A stretch of 64,000 bases of DNA from Christensenellaceae bacterium Phil1 (GCA_001940855.1 MSGS01000066.1:1-64000); one strand, 5' to 3'; shown: positions 9,947-18,729, counted from the stretch's first letter. A program made the numbers and translations. The notes: a model not told the origin generated them from the sequence alone.

Positions 9947-10014
9947 AAGATAACATTTGTTTGCCGCCGTGTCAACAAACCGTGTTGACAGACATCGCCG
10001 CGGGCGGCTATACT
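9947..10014. promoter_or_regulatory. Divergent promoters sharing a palindromic -35 region
   Basis: Plus strand: TTGACA (9985-9990), 18 bases, TATACT (10009-10014) toward arcC. Minus strand: TTGACA (9975-9970), 17 bases, TATCTT (9952-9947) toward the cysteine-rich gene and nagA. The two -35 boxes are the halves of an 8-bp perfect inverted repeat TGTCAACA-N5-TGTTGACA. A repressor bound there would block both directions, and RNA polymerases should compete. Confidence 0.8.
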
Positions 10015-10077
10015 ATATTTGTGCATTTAGCGCATTATGGCGCGCCATATTACCGATTTTTAAGGAGATAAGCCCCA

Positions 10078-11019
10078 GTGAAAAAGTTAGTTATGGCCCT
10101 TGGCGGCAACGCATTGCAGGAAGCCGGAAAACCCGCCACCGCGCAGGCTCAGCTTGAGGTGGTGGAAAAGACCAGTGAATACATAGCGGATATTGTTGAA
10201 CGCGGCTACGAAGTTATAGTTGCGCACGGCAACGGCCCGCAGGTGGGCAGAATAGTTATACAGAACGAGGTTGCAAGCGCATCCACCCCCGCCATGCCGT
10301 TCGATGTTTGCGGCGCAATGAGCCAGGGCATGATAGGCTATCATATTCAGCAGGGCCTTTCCAAAGTCCTGCGCCACAGGGGAATAAACAAAAACGTGGT
10401 CACGATTGTTACCCAGGTGGTGGTGGATAAGGACGACCCGAAGTTCAAGGCGCCGTCAAAGCCCATAGGCCCCTTCTATACGGAAGAAGAAGCCAAGGCC
10501 ATAGCCGCCGAAAAGGGCTATACAATGAAGGAGGACGCGGGCCGCGGCTGGCGCAGGGTTGTCGCATCGCCGCTGCCGGTTGAAATAGTTGAGCTGGACG
10601 CGGTGAAAACGCTTAACGACGCGGGCTTTGTGGTGGTCACCGTGGGCGGCGGCGGAATACCCGTTGTGCGCAACGATGCGGGCGATCTTGAAGGCGTTGC
10701 CGCGGTTATAGATAAGGACCTTGCCAGCGAAAAGCTTGCGCGGGACATGGACGCGGACGCGCTTGTTATATTGACGGCGGTTGAAAAGGTGAGTATAAAC
10801 TTCAAAAAGCCAGACCAGAAGGACCTTGACCGCATGAGCGCGGCGGAAGCTAAGCAATATATAAAGGAAGGTCACTTCGCCCCCGGCAGCATGCTGCCCA
10901 AGATAGAGGCCGCGCTTAACTTCGTTGAAAGCAAGCCGGGCCGCATAGCGATAATTACCAGCCTTGACAAGGCCGTGGACGCAATCGAGGGCCGCGCTGG
11001 CACCACCATAACAGAATAA
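10078..11019 (+). CDS. arcC: Carbamate kinase
   Basis: A 313-residue amino-acid-kinase-fold enzyme making ATP from carbamoyl phosphate and ADP, the energy-yielding last step of arginine/citrulline or purine-derived carbamoyl catabolism. Signatures: ALGGNAL at the N-terminus, HGNGPQVG (~49-56), a GGGGIPV nucleotide segment (~192-198) and DKDLASEKLA. GTG start with AAGGAG upstream. It pairs metabolically with the carbamoyltransferase at 2822 although the genes are 6 kb apart. A DUF1015 gene follows after 34 bp. Confidence 0.96.
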   Translation: MKKLVMALGGNALQEAGKPATAQAQLEVVEKTSEYIADIVERGYEVIVAHGNGPQVGRIVIQNEVASASTPAMPFDVCGAMSQGMIGYHIQQGLSKVLRHRGINKNVVTIVTQVVVDKDDPKFKAPSKPIGPFYTEEEAKAIAAEKGYTMKEDAGRGWRRVVASPLPVEIVELDAVKTLNDAGFVVVTVGGGGIPVVRNDAGDLEGVAAVIDKDLASEKLARDMDADALVILTAVEKVSINFKKPDQKDLDRMSAAEAKQYIKEGHFAPGSMLPKIEAALNFVESKPGRIAIITSLDKAVDAIEGRAGTTITE

Positions 11020-11053
11020 ATATTCACAATATAAATATCATCTGGAGGACAGC

Positions 11054-12400
11054 ATGAACAAATACGAAAACAGCGTTGGGGTGCTTATCCCCGAAATTCT
11101 GCTCCCTAAGGAAGGGACGGACATGACCAAGTGGGCCGTGGTAGCGTGCGACCAGTTCACATCCCAGCCCGATTATTGGCAGGAAACCGAAAGCATAGTG
11201 GGCGACGCTCCTTCCACGCTCAGGCTTATGCTGCCGGAAATGTACCTTGAAAAGCCGGACGAGGCCGAACGCATAGAGAAAATAAACGCCACGATGAAGA
11301 GCTATCTTGATACGGGCGTGCTTGAAAACATAGGCCGGGGCATAATGTATGTTGAGCGCCGCGCGGGCGCGAACGTGCGCCACGGCATAATGGTTGCGCT
11401 GGACCTTGAATGCTATGATTATTCCAAGGGCTCAACCACGCTTATACGCGCCACGGAGGGCACCATAGTTGAGCGTATACCGCCCCGCCTTCGCATAAGG
11501 AAGGATGCGCCTGTGGAGCTGCCGCACATACTGGTGCTTATAGACGACCCGGAGCGCACCGTGATAGAGCCCATAGGCGAAAGCGTGGGCGAAAGCGAAA
11601 AGCGCTACGACTTTGAGCTGATGCAGGGCGGCGGCCACATAAAGGGCTATTTCATAAAGGACGATGCCCGCATAGACCGCGCGCTGCGCGCGCTTGAGGC
11701 GCTGGCGAGCCCCGAGGTTTTCTCCGCCAAGTACGGTACAGACGCGCCAAGTCTCCTTTTCGCCATGGGAGACGGCAACCATTCCTTCGCCACGGCAAAG
11801 GCCAACTGGGAGCAGATAAAGAAAACCCTTTCGCCGGAGGAAGCGGCGAACCATCCCGCACGCTATGCGCTGGTGGAGCTTGAAAACGTGCACGATTCCG
11901 GCATAGAGTTCGAACCCATACACCGCGTTGTGTTCGGCGTGGATACCAAGAAGGCAATCGCATGGCTCAGCGCAAAGCTGAGCGAGCAGAACGGCGAAAC
12001 CGAAATGCACCTTTACGGCTCCAAGGCCGAGCGTGACGATGCCATGGCCGCAAACGCCTGTTCTAAGTGCCACTTGCTGCCCTTTATGATAAAGGAAGGC
12101 TACGGCTACTTTAAGGTGAGCGACCCCGCGGCGCAGCTTGAGGTAGGCACGCTGCAGAACGCGCTGGACATATTCATAAAGGAGACCGACGGCGCGACCA
12201 TAGACTATATCCATGGCGAGCAGGTTGTTGACGAGCTTGGCCGCAAGGATAATAACATAGGCTTCATACTGCCCAACATGGGCAAGAGCGCCTTCTTTAA
12301 GACCGTTATATTCGACGGCGCCCTTCCCCGCAAAACCTTCTCAATGGGCGAGGCGAACGAAAAGCGGTACTATCTTGAGTGCCGCAAGATTTCCAAATAA
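11054..12400 (+). CDS. DUF1015 family protein
   Basis: A 448-residue soluble protein of the DUF1015 family, whose biochemical role I do not know. The family signature is visible as DQFTSQPDYW near residue 40, FAMGDGNHSFATAK around residue 240 and an HGEQVV segment near the end. Full length. TGGAGGACAGC precedes the ATG. It lies 34 bp behind arcC with no terminator, so it is probably in the same transcript. Confidence 0.85.
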   Translation: MNKYENSVGVLIPEILLPKEGTDMTKWAVVACDQFTSQPDYWQETESIVGDAPSTLRLMLPEMYLEKPDEAERIEKINATMKSYLDTGVLENIGRGIMYVERRAGANVRHGIMVALDLECYDYSKGSTTLIRATEGTIVERIPPRLRIRKDAPVELPHILVLIDDPERTVIEPIGESVGESEKRYDFELMQGGGHIKGYFIKDDARIDRALRALEALASPEVFSAKYGTDAPSLLFAMGDGNHSFATAKANWEQIKKTLSPEEAANHPARYALVELENVHDSGIEFEPIHRVVFGVDTKKAIAWLSAKLSEQNGETEMHLYGSKAERDDAMAANACSKCHLLPFMIKEGYGYFKVSDPAAQLEVGTLQNALDIFIKETDGATIDYIHGEQVVDELGRKDNNIGFILPNMGKSAFFKTVIFDGALPRKTFSMGEANEKRYYLECRKISK

Positions 12401-12424
12401 TTTCCCGGAAAATAAAATCCACGG

Positions 12425-12453
12425 CGGGGGCGGCAGTATGCTGCGCGCCCCCG
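12425..12453 (+). terminator. GC-rich hairpin after the arcC-DUF1015 unit
   Basis: CGGGGGC-GGCAG...CTGC-GCCCCCG folds into a strong stem between two same-strand genes. No T-run follows directly, so it may be a weak terminator or an RNA-stabilising 3' end. Confidence 0.45.
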
Positions 12454-12475
12454 TTGGCTTATACTTAGCAACAGC

Positions 12476-13411
12476 ATGAATTCTTTAGCGGACAGCGTAT
12501 CGGCCGTTGTGCTGATACTTATGCTCATTGCCGTGGGCTACATAATGGGCAGAATAGGCCTGATGAAAAAGGAACACAAGAGCTTTGTCATAAAGCTGCT
12601 TGTGAATATTTCCGTTCCCTGCATGTGCATACACAATGTGTTTACGGATTTTTCCGTGGAGCTTATAAAAAGCGCGGGCGCGCTGCTGCTTACGCCCATG
12701 CTTTTCAACATTGCCATGATCCTTATAGCCCTTGCCGTTGCCAAGGCCATGAAAATAAGCCGTAAGCGCTTCGGCGGGTTTGTGGTAATGTGCGCCATGT
12801 CCAATTCGCTGTTCGTGGGGTATCCCGTATGCACGGAGCTTTTCGGCGCGGAGGGCACGCCGTATGTTATGTGCTTCTATATGATGAACACATTCTTTTT
12901 CTGGGCGATAGGCGCAACGATGATATACATGAGCGCGGGCGAAAGCAGGCTGAGCATTAAGGAAATAGGCAAAAAGCTTGCCTCCCCGCCGCTTATTTCG
13001 CTGCTTGCGGCGGTAGCGCTGCTGCTTATGGGCTTCAAGCTGCCGAGCCTTCTTGAAAGCTTCACCAAGTATATGGGCAATACGGTAACGCCGCTCGCGC
13101 TTATATACATCGGCTTATTGATATACGAAACGGGACTGAAGAATCTGAAGCCAGACGCGGGCATATTGGTCGTGAGCGGCATGCGGTTCATAATATCGCC
13201 GCTGATAATGCTTTTAATGTGCCGCATATTCAATATAGGCGGAATGGCGCAGAGCGTTTTTATGATAGAGGCGGCAATGCCCGTTATGACGCAGAGCGTG
13301 GTGGTTTCCGCCTACGCGGGCGCAGATGAAAAGTACAACGCATTGGGCATGGGCTTTACGTCAATACTTTGCCTTATAGCCGTGCCGGTGCTTATGCTGA
13401 TATTCGGCTGA
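12476..13411 (+). CDS. AEC family transporter (auxin efflux carrier fold)
   Basis: A 311-residue integral membrane protein with about ten hydrophobic helices and the AEC-family half-repeat layout; the N-terminal VGYIMGRIG and the KLLVNISVPCM segment containing the helix-break proline are typical. Family members export or exchange organic acids and related anions; the substrate here is not predictable. No good Shine-Dalgarno is seen, and a TATACT (12460-12465) ends 10 bases before the ATG, so the transcript may begin within a few bases of the start codon. Confidence 0.85.
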   Translation: MNSLADSVSAVVLILMLIAVGYIMGRIGLMKKEHKSFVIKLLVNISVPCMCIHNVFTDFSVELIKSAGALLLTPMLFNIAMILIALAVAKAMKISRKRFGGFVVMCAMSNSLFVGYPVCTELFGAEGTPYVMCFYMMNTFFFWAIGATMIYMSAGESRLSIKEIGKKLASPPLISLLAAVALLLMGFKLPSLLESFTKYMGNTVTPLALIYIGLLIYETGLKNLKPDAGILVVSGMRFIISPLIMLLMCRIFNIGGMAQSVFMIEAAMPVMTQSVVVSAYAGADEKYNALGMGFTSILCLIAVPVLMLIFG

Positions 13412-13431
13412 GCCGTTCAAGGGGGACTGAA

Positions 13432-14646
13432 ATGAGATCTAAATACGCCGTAAAGCCGCACATAAAGCCGGTTTACGATATGATTATGCTGCTGCTGAGG
13501 CCGTATCTTTGGCTGAAGTATCGCTTCCGCGTGCCGAAGAATGTTCCCGCGCTGCCCGATGGGCCGATAGTGCTGCTGGGCAGCCACACGGGAAATCTTG
13601 ATTTTCTTTTTGCACTGGCAACGCTCAGGCAAAAGCGGTTCCATGCCGTTGTTGCGGCGCACTTTTACCGCAACCGCCGCATAGCATGGTTACTGAGCCT
13701 GTTCCGCTGCATAAAAAAGGAGCAGTTCCGCGCGGACGTGGAGAGCATTGCCCGCATGAAGAACACGATAGAGATGGGCGAAAGCCTGCTGATATATCCT
13801 GAGGGAGAGGTGAACGGCACGGGCCGCACAGCCCCCTTCAGCGACAGCATAGCTAAGCTTGCAAAGCTGCTCAAGGCCCCGCTTTACGCCGCGCGCACGC
13901 ACGGCGGCTATTTCACCCGCCCCAAATGGAACCCGGTGCAGCGGCGCGGCAAGGTGGAAACGGAGATAGAGCTCATCGCCACGGCGGAGGAAGTGAAAAG
14001 CCTGAGCATGAATGAACTTTATGAACGGATAGAGCAAAAGCTGTTCGTGGACGATTACGCATGGCAAAAGCGGCGTATGATACCCTTCGGCGGCGAAAAC
14101 AGGGCCAAGGGGCTTCAGAACCTTCTATACCTTTGCCCCAAATGCGGCGGCGAATTAACAACCCGCACCGATGGGAACGACATATACTGCGCCGCCTGCG
14201 GCAACCGCGGCACGGTGGACGAATACGGCTTTCTGCATCCCGTGGGCGAAGGCAGCGTTATACCGGAAATGGTGCCGGACTGGGTTGAGCTTGAGCGGGA
14301 CGCGCTGCGCCGCGAGATAGCGCGGAAGGATTTTGCGCTCAGCGCGCCGTGCTATATTCAGTATCACCTTAACCCCAACACCACCGCGCATACGGACGTG
14401 GGCCGCGGCACGGCAACGCTTACGCATACGGAGCTGATATACGAGGGCACGGCGGAGGGCAAGCCGATACGCTATGCGTTTCCGCTTGAGGGGATATATA
14501 AGTTCCCGTTCAACATGGGCAATCAGTTCGATGTGCCCAACACCATCCGCACTATAAGCATAAGGCCGGAGAATAAGCAGATGAACGAAAAGTTCGTGCT
14601 TGCGCTGCCGCTTATACATGAATATATAAACAATAAAAATGCATGA
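13432..14646 (+). CDS. PlsC-like acyltransferase with zinc ribbon
   Basis: A 404-residue protein. Residues ~45-190 form a lysophosphatidate-type acyltransferase with HTGNLD (H-x4-D, His52/Asp57) and YPEGEVNGTGR. A CPKCG...CAACG zinc ribbon follows at about 240-265, then a C-terminal region I cannot assign. The track start at 13369 overlaps the transporter gene; ATG 13432 has AGGGGG 8 bases upstream and begins MRSKYAVKP. It is predicted to acylate lysophospholipid or a related glycerol lipid at the membrane; the zinc-ribbon addition is a variant of the family. Confidence 0.8.
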   Translation: MRSKYAVKPHIKPVYDMIMLLLRPYLWLKYRFRVPKNVPALPDGPIVLLGSHTGNLDFLFALATLRQKRFHAVVAAHFYRNRRIAWLLSLFRCIKKEQFRADVESIARMKNTIEMGESLLIYPEGEVNGTGRTAPFSDSIAKLAKLLKAPLYAARTHGGYFTRPKWNPVQRRGKVETEIELIATAEEVKSLSMNELYERIEQKLFVDDYAWQKRRMIPFGGENRAKGLQNLLYLCPKCGGELTTRTDGNDIYCAACGNRGTVDEYGFLHPVGEGSVIPEMVPDWVELERDALRREIARKDFALSAPCYIQYHLNPNTTAHTDVGRGTATLTHTELIYEGTAEGKPIRYAFPLEGIYKFPFNMGNQFDVPNTIRTISIRPENKQMNEKFVLALPLIHEYINNKNA

Positions 14647-14677
14647 AAATGCATAAAAATAATTCGCCGTACCCCCC

Positions 14678-14706
14678 TTGACACGGGCGTGCGGCGGTGC
14701 TACAAT
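14678..14706 (+). promoter_or_regulatory. Promoter of the T-box-trpXYZ operon
   Basis: TTGACA (14678-14683), 17 bases, TACAAT (14701-14706); 11 of 12 consensus positions. Transcription should begin near 14713, directly at the 5' end of the T-box leader. Confidence 0.88.
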
Positions 14707-14712
14707 GCACAA

Positions 14713-15016
14713 AACCGTTGAGGAAGAGTAAGTAAGCTTTGATTCTGTTCTTGCAGAGAGCCGCGGGCGGTGAAATCGCGGCAGAACATGGCAATGCCGA
14801 ATGGACTTCTGAGGGCGAGCGGAAAAGCGAAAGCCGAGTATGCAAGCCGGAGCAAAGGCTCTCCGTTACCAAAGGCCGGCGTATGAATGTACGCAATGAG
14901 AGGGCGCGTTTTTAATATATGCGCCAAGCCGGGTGGCACCGCAGGAATTTTTTTAGAAGAATTGCTCCTGTCCCAGCGATCGCAGTAAGTTGTGGTCGCT
15001 GCGGGCGGGAGTTTTA
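14713..15016 (+). ncRNA. T-box leader, tryptophan-specific
   Basis: The leader contains the stem I landmarks GGAAGAGTAAGTA and AGAGAGCCG, then GAA-TGG-ACTTCTGAG, where TGG (14802-14804) occupies the specifier position and reads tryptophan. The T-box proper, GCCGGGTGGCACCGCAGG (14927-14944), follows; its bulge UGGC would pair with an acceptor end GCCA, fitting the G discriminator base of bacterial tRNA-Trp. The terminator CTCC...CAGCGA / TCGCTG...GGGAG with TTTTAATTTT ends at about 15020. The CCGCAG of the T-box can also pair with CTGCGG of the terminator, giving the antiterminator switch. Uncharged tRNA-Trp should turn on the transporter. Confidence 0.95.
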
Positions 15017-15053
15017 ATTTTAAGTTTTTTTGACCCAAGGAGGTAGATGGACA

Positions 15054-15116
15054 ATGTTTCGCAAGGGAAGGCGATGGCGCGGCGCGCCGGCATCGCAAGC
15101 ATATTTTGACATTTGA
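15054..15116 (+). CDS. Possible 20-residue leader ORF between T-box and trpX
   Basis: A perfect AAGGAGG (15037-15043) stands 10 bases before ATG 15054, opening a 20-codon frame that begins MFRKGRRW and ends at TGA 15114-15116, 39 bases before trpX. It is basic and holds one tryptophan codon. It lies downstream of the T-box terminator, so it would be translated only when the operon is on. No homology is recognised; the Shine-Dalgarno is the sole evidence. Confidence 0.4.
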   Translation: MFRKGRRWRGAPASQAYFDI

Positions 15117-15155
15117 CCGAAAAACCAAACCCATTGACCAAGAAAGGATAAAACA

Positions 15156-16205
15156 ATGAAAAAGATATTTGCTTTTGTGCTCAGCATAATAATGGCCGCG
15201 GCGTGCATGGCCGCATGCTCCCCCTCAAACCCCGCCCCCGCGAACGATGCGGACGGCAAAACCGTAAAGGTCGGCATATGCAATTACGTTGACGATGCTT
15301 CCCTTAACCAGATTGTTGAAAACATTCAGGCCCGCCTTAAAGAGATAGGCGATGAAAAGGGCGTTGCGTTCGATGTATCCTACGACAACTGCAACGCGGA
15401 CGCGAACCTGCTTACGCAGATAATTTCAAACTTCATCGCGGACGATGTGGACATAATGATAGGCGTGGCGACGCCGGTTGCAATGGCTATGCAGGCCGCG
15501 ACAGAGGACAACGGCATTCCCGTGGTTTTCGCAGCCGTGTCCGACCCCGTGGGCGCGGGCCTTGTAGAATCAATGGAAGCGCCGGGCAGCAACGTTACCG
15601 GCACCTCGGATTATCTTGACACGGCGGCCGTTATGCAGCTCATCTCCGCCGCAGACCCGGACGTGAAGAACGTCGCCCTGCTTTACGACATTGGGCAGGA
15701 TTCCTCCACCGCCGCAATAGCCCACGCCAAGGAATATCTGGACGCCAACGGCATTGCCTACGGCGAATACACCGGCACCACCGTGGATGAGGTTACCCTT
15801 GCCGTGCAGGCGCTTATTGCGGACGGCGTGGACGCAGTGTTCACCCCCACGGATAACACCATAATGAAATCCGAGCTCAGCATATACGAAATGCTTCAGG
15901 AGGCGGGCATACCGCACTACACCGGTGCGGACTCCTTCGCACTCAACGGCGCGTTCTTAGGCTACGGCGTGGATTACGCGGCGCTGGGCGTTGAAACGGC
16001 AAACATGGCGGCAAGCATAGCGCTTGACGGCGCAAAGCCCGCGGACACGGCAGTTAAGACATTCGACAACGGCTGCGCCACCATAAACACCGAAACCTGC
16101 GAAAAGCTGGGCTTTAACTATAATGAAATATGCAAGGCGTTCGAGCCGTTCTGCACCAAGATACAGAGCATAGTTACGGCGGAAAGCTTTGACGAAGTGA
16201 AATAA
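15156..16205 (+). CDS. trpX: Tryptophan-type ABC transporter substrate-binding lipoprotein (TrpX)
   Basis: A 349-residue lipoprotein: signal peptide with lipobox MAAC (Cys at ~20), then the two-lobed periplasmic-binding fold of the ABC-substrate-binding family related to COG2984 (VKVGICNYVDDASLNQIVENI, VFAAVSDPVGAGLV, FTPTDNTIMKSE). Homologues in Bacillota are the TrpX proteins of T-box-regulated tryptophan importers. Specificity is inferred from the Trp T-box. A GAAAGGA site precedes the ATG. First cistron of trpXYZ. Confidence 0.9.
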   Translation: MKKIFAFVLSIIMAAACMAACSPSNPAPANDADGKTVKVGICNYVDDASLNQIVENIQARLKEIGDEKGVAFDVSYDNCNADANLLTQIISNFIADDVDIMIGVATPVAMAMQAATEDNGIPVVFAAVSDPVGAGLVESMEAPGSNVTGTSDYLDTAAVMQLISAADPDVKNVALLYDIGQDSSTAAIAHAKEYLDANGIAYGEYTGTTVDEVTLAVQALIADGVDAVFTPTDNTIMKSELSIYEMLQEAGIPHYTGADSFALNGAFLGYGVDYAALGVETANMAASIALDGAKPADTAVKTFDNGCATINTETCEKLGFNYNEICKAFEPFCTKIQSIVTAESFDEVK

Positions 16206-16234
16206 CGAATCCTTTAAGAAAGGCAAAGTGACAA

Positions 16235-17173
16235 ATGGGACTTGATCAGATATTGGCGCTGCTGCAAACGGCGCTTGAGCTGGGGCTTATATCCTCGCTT
16301 ACGGTGCTGGCGCTGTTTTTAAGCTATTCCATGCTTAACGTGTGCGATCTTTCCACGGACGGCTGCTTTACGCTGGGCGCCGTGGTGGGCGCGGCGGTGG
16401 CCATATCGGGACACCCGTATTTATCCATACCGGCGGCCATGCTTGCGGGCGTGGCTTCCGGCTTTATAACCGCCATACTGCAAACCAAAATGGGCGTGAA
16501 CAGCCTGCTTGCGGGCATAATAGTAAACACGGGGCTGTATTCCGTGAATATTGCCATAATGGGCGGATCGAGTATACTGAACATGAACAAGGCCGATACC
16601 GTGTTCACGGCAGTTAAGTCCGCGCTTGCAAGGATAAATATGAGCGAGCAATATAAGCTTGTCGTTGCCGCGGCGGCGGTGGTCATAATAGCGGTGCTGC
16701 TGGGGCTTTTCCTCAAAACGCGGCTTGGCCTTGCCATCCGCGCCACGGGGGACAATCCGGATATGGTGCGCTCCTCATCCATCAATCCCGTTTTCACGAC
16801 CATAATAGGCCTGTGCGTTGCCAATTCGTTCACGGCGCTTTCCGGCTGCCTGCTTGCGCAGGCGCAGAAGTCCGTGAATATAGACATCGGCGGCGGCATG
16901 GTGACCATAGCCCTTGCCTCTTTGTTGATAGGCAACGTATTCTTGGGCAAAAAGAAAATGCCGCTGAGGATAGCCGGCATGGTGCTGGGCGCGTTCGTGT
17001 TCCGCCTGGTGTATACAATAGCCCTGCGCTTCAATATGCCGGCGTTTATGCTCAAGCTTGTGTCGAGCGTAATAGTGGTTGCAGCCATATCCATACCGTA
17101 TATAAAGCAGCAGCTTCCGCTGATAAAGCGCAGGCTTGAAAGCCGCAAACGGGAGGGCAACGCCAATGCTTAA
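16235..17173 (+). CDS. trpY: ABC transporter permease (TrpY)
   Basis: A 312-residue membrane protein with eight or more hydrophobic helices of the branched-chain amino-acid/COG4120 permease type; LSYSMLNVCDLSTDG near the N-terminus and RATGDNPDMVRSSSIN (cytoplasmic coupling loop, ~165-180) are characteristic. It probably forms a homodimeric channel for the substrate delivered by TrpX. Starts 29 bp after trpX behind GAAAGG, and its end overlaps trpZ by 8 bases. Confidence 0.9.
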   Translation: MGLDQILALLQTALELGLISSLTVLALFLSYSMLNVCDLSTDGCFTLGAVVGAAVAISGHPYLSIPAAMLAGVASGFITAILQTKMGVNSLLAGIIVNTGLYSVNIAIMGGSSILNMNKADTVFTAVKSALARINMSEQYKLVVAAAAVVIIAVLLGLFLKTRLGLAIRATGDNPDMVRSSSINPVFTTIIGLCVANSFTALSGCLLAQAQKSVNIDIGGGMVTIALASLLIGNVFLGKKKMPLRIAGMVLGAFVFRLVYTIALRFNMPAFMLKLVSSVIVVAAISIPYIKQQLPLIKRRLESRKREGNANA

Positions 17174-17948
17174 AATAGACAACATTACAAAATCCTTTTC
17201 CGTCGGTACGGAAACGCGGCGCGCGCTTGACGGCGTGAGCCTGAATGTTAAAAAAGGCGACTTTATAACAATAATAGGCGCAAACGGCGCGGGGAAATCC
17301 ACCCTGTTCAACGCGATAGCCGGAAGCTTTATAACCGACAGCGGCACAATAAGCCTTGACGGGCGGGACATAACGCTTATGAGCGAATATAAGCGCGCGC
17401 ACAGCATAGGCAGGCTGTTTCAGGACCCCATGCGCGGCAGCGCGCCGGGCATGACCATTGAAGAAAACCTTGCCCTTGCCGCGGGCAGCGGAAAATGGCT
17501 CAGCCGTGTTTCTAAGCGGGACAGGGAGCTTTTCCGCGAAAAGGTATCCATGCTCGGCATGGGGCTTGAAGATAGGTTCGACCAAAGCGTGGGCGGCCTT
17601 TCCGGCGGACAAAGGCAGGCGCTTACGCTTATTATGGCAACCATAAACCCGCCAAAGCTCCTTTTGCTGGATGAGCATACGGCAGCGCTGGATCCGGGCG
17701 CGGCGGAAAAGATACTGCGCGTTACGGATTCGATAATACGCGAACATAACCTGACCTGCCTTATGATAACGCATAATATGCAGTCCGCATTGGAGCTGGG
17801 CAACCGCACCATAATGATGGACAAAGGCAAAATAGTTATGGATGTGTCCGGCGATGAGCGCGCGGCGCTTACGGTGAACGATCTTCTGCTAAGGTTTCGC
17901 GAAATATCGGGCAAGGCATTGGATAACGACAGGATGCTGCTTATATAA
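17166..17948 (+). CDS. trpZ: ABC transporter ATP-binding protein (TrpZ)
   Basis: A 260-residue ABC ATPase with Walker A GANGAGKST, signature LSGGQRQ, Walker B LLLLDEH and the switch histidine in MITHNM. It energises the TrpXY importer. The track start at 17136 is inside the permease gene; ATG 17166 begins MLKIDNITKSF, preceded by GAGGG, and overlaps the permease stop in the string ATGCTTAA, so translation is coupled. A strong terminator follows. Confidence 0.93.
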   Translation: MLKIDNITKSFSVGTETRRALDGVSLNVKKGDFITIIGANGAGKSTLFNAIAGSFITDSGTISLDGRDITLMSEYKRAHSIGRLFQDPMRGSAPGMTIEENLALAAGSGKWLSRVSKRDRELFREKVSMLGMGLEDRFDQSVGGLSGGQRQALTLIMATINPPKLLLLDEHTAALDPGAAEKILRVTDSIIREHNLTCLMITHNMQSALELGNRTIMMDKGKIVMDVSGDERAALTVNDLLLRFREISGKALDNDRMLLI

Positions 17949-17961
17949 CCCTATACAATAG

Positions 17962-17988
17962 AAAAGAGCGGTTGCGCGCCGCTCTTTT
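17962..17988. terminator. Bidirectional terminator after trpZ
   Basis: AAAAGAGCGG, a 7-base loop, CCGCTCTTTT then TT. It lies between trpZ and the convergent gene at 17989, whose stop codon abuts the stem. Confidence 0.9.
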
Positions 17989-18492
17989 TTATATACGTAT
18001 TATTCTGTAACTCGGCTTATAGGCTTGCCTGTATGCTTCGCTGTGGGAAACGGGCGGAAAGCCTGCCTTTTCATATTTGCCTAAATATTCGTCAAGCTCC
18101 GCCGTGCCGAAACCGAAGCGGCCTTCGGCGCACACTGCCTTCAGCGTATCCAGCTTCGCCTTAAAACCGGCCGTGCTGCCATGCACCCCGTTCGCCGCGG
18201 CGGCGAACGCCGCGTTCAGCCGCTCAAGCGGAAGCACGTTCGTATCCACCGCCGCAAGGTTCACCCTTGCTATGCCGCAGCCTATGTATTCATACAGCGG
18301 CATTGTCTCGTCATGAATAATCCGGGCGTATTCGGCCCTCAGCCTATCAAGCGCGGCGGCCTCGTTTTTTATCATGTGTCCGCTGCCGAATTCGCCATGG
18401 TATATCAGCTTCACGGCATCCGTGGGCCGCATAAGCGGATAGCGCGCCGCATGTGCGCACAGCACGCCGTAAAGTTCGTCCGTTTCAGCCAT
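17989..18492 (-). CDS. Conserved protein of unknown function
   Basis: A 167-residue soluble protein with no signal peptide or membrane segment. I recognise no named domain. Conserved-looking stretches are KLIYHGEFGSGHMI (~28-41), YEYIGCGIARVNL (~67-79) and a C-terminal FPPVSHSEAYRQAYKPSYR. Small invariant-looking His, Glu and Arg residues suggest an enzyme, but that is only an impression. GAAAGGAA precedes the ATG and a TTGTTG-17-TATAAT promoter lies around 18540-18568 on this strand. It stands alone, facing away from the hydrogenase cluster. Confidence 0.65.
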   Translation of the reverse strand: MAETDELYGVLCAHAARYPLMRPTDAVKLIYHGEFGSGHMIKNEAAALDRLRAEYARIIHDETMPLYEYIGCGIARVNLAAVDTNVLPLERLNAAFAAAANGVHGSTAGFKAKLDTLKAVCAEGRFGFGTAELDEYLGKYEKAGFPPVSHSEAYRQAYKPSYRIIRI

Positions 18493-18648
18493 TGCGCCTG
18501 TTCCTTTCAGCCTTATGAATACTCTGTTCGTATAATAGCATTATACCAGCCCCGATGCAAGCCAACAAACTTTATATCGCAGAGCAGAAAAGTTTTACAT
18601 GTTTAACCATTATAACTATAACAATATGCGGCTATAAGTTAGGTGTAA

Positions 18649-18678
18649 TTGACAAAGTATATAAGCATACCTTATAAT
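18649..18678 (+). promoter_or_regulatory. Promoter of the hydrogenase/phosphatase cluster
   Basis: TTGACA (18649-18654), 18 bases, TATAAT (18673-18678): a full 12-of-12 consensus with slightly long spacing. It would give a leader of about 45 bases. All four downstream genes run the same way with gaps of 0-19 bp. Confidence 0.85.
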
Positions 18679-18729
18679 TATTGTGTCGTATTTTGGCCGG
18701 GTGACGTGCCGGAAAAAAAGGAGATAAAA

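Noticed and set aside
11916-11930. tRNA T-arm-like sequence (AGTTCGAACCC)
   Set aside because: It lies inside the DUF1015 coding frame and has no acceptor, D or anticodon stems around it.
15100-15155. Second promoter in front of trpX (TTGACA at 15104)
   Set aside because: No acceptable -10 lies 15-19 bases downstream.
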